Below the pieces are notes generated by a model that did not search any database, was not told the origin of the DNA, and worked only from the letters and a program-made list of their open reading frames with translations. 64,000 bases of DNA from Niebla homalea (Eukaryota; Ascomycota; Lecanoromycetes; Lecanorales; Ramalinaceae): assembly GCA_019925105.1 (NCBI GenBank), contig JAHGAU010000003.1:1612001-1676000 (forward strand), in the 5' to 3' direction. How positions within the stretch are numbered: the first letter of the stretch is position 1; every line of letters begins with the position of its first letter. The position numbers were made by a program, and so were the translations under genes. Shown piece after piece: positions 63,734-64,000 of the stretch.

Positions 63734-64000
63734 GGTGCCAGATTGAGCGGAAGAATGGGATGGAATCAAGGCAAACACGAGACAAGCGATTTTCCGACGA
63801 GCAATGCAGCAAAAAGCAATCGAATTCTGTAGTTGTAAGAGATGCAAACGCCAGCTCTATATTCGCTCCAAGTAAGTCAACATTAGATTGTATTGCTCAT
63901 CAGCAGCTGTGATACCTTAGATGCCTAGCCTTGTGTGCCGTAATATCTTCAGTCTAAGCCTTTTCGGGAAAAGGTCTTGGCTTCCATCAGTCCAACTCGA
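63734..64000. other. 5' side of AAA+ gene to window end
   Basis: Probably leader and promoter of the AAA+ gene. Nothing else is seen in the last 150 bases. Confidence 0.4.

Noticed and set aside
1..64000. tRNA or rRNA genes
   Set aside because: Scanning for GGTTCGANTCC-type B boxes on both strands found only isolated partial matches (for example near 62.86 and 53.36 kb) without a paired acceptor stem.

Overview
The window looks like nuclear DNA of a filamentous ascomycete (Pezizomycotina). Genes carry short GT-AG introns (about 41-163 nt) with CTRAY-like branch points, and the recognisable families are fungal: a promethin-type lipid-droplet protein, a phi-like glutathione transferase, an F-box protein, a Pth11-like rhodopsin-domain membrane protein and an AAA+ ATPase with a DUF7025-like N-terminus. 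I cannot place the species. I see no rRNA, no tRNA with a convincing B box and no telomere repeat.

Layout. 0-5 kb: remains of an SGNH hydrolase and an Hsp70-like gene, then an intact promethin-like gene (3993-4966). 5-14 kb: gene-poor, with a hAT transposase relic, a coiled-coil relic, a 454-bp TIR element with TA target duplication (8272-8725) and a multi-exon hypothetical gene on the minus strand (10.7-12.3 kb). 14-15 kb: intact glutathione transferase. 16-21 kb: BTB/coiled-coil relics, a possible small secreted cysteine protein and an intact 607-residue coiled-coil gene (19227-21202). 22-26 kb: intact F-box gene, a 176-bp TIR element (23983-24158) and a Pth11-like gene. 26-44 kb: a graveyard of short duplicated gene pieces, nearly all on the minus strand, with tandem duplications, a 26-bp minisatellite and sequence motifs recurring three to five times. 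44-52 kb: a paired family, one gene readable end to end (44310-46508), its paralogue broken by three frameshifts (47009-48505), then an intact 736-residue coiled-coil gene (49519-51848). 53-57 kb: decayed SNF2, coiled-coil and BTB pieces on the plus strand. 58-60.7 kb: two copies of an unknown sequence around a 736-bp TIR element. 61-64 kb: an intact AAA+ ATPase.

Reading. Ordinary genes (promethin-like, GST, F-box, Pth11-like, AAA+) form islands in an accessory region where lineage-restricted coiled-coil, BTB and basic-tail genes have duplicated and decayed. Where aligned copies can be compared, decay is mainly by small indels and truncation rather than dense C-to-T change. The most interesting content is this unnamed family set: conserved intron positions, a shared upstream TATA-like element at several copies, and a repeated start-codon context. 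No biochemical role can be assigned to it from sequence alone.
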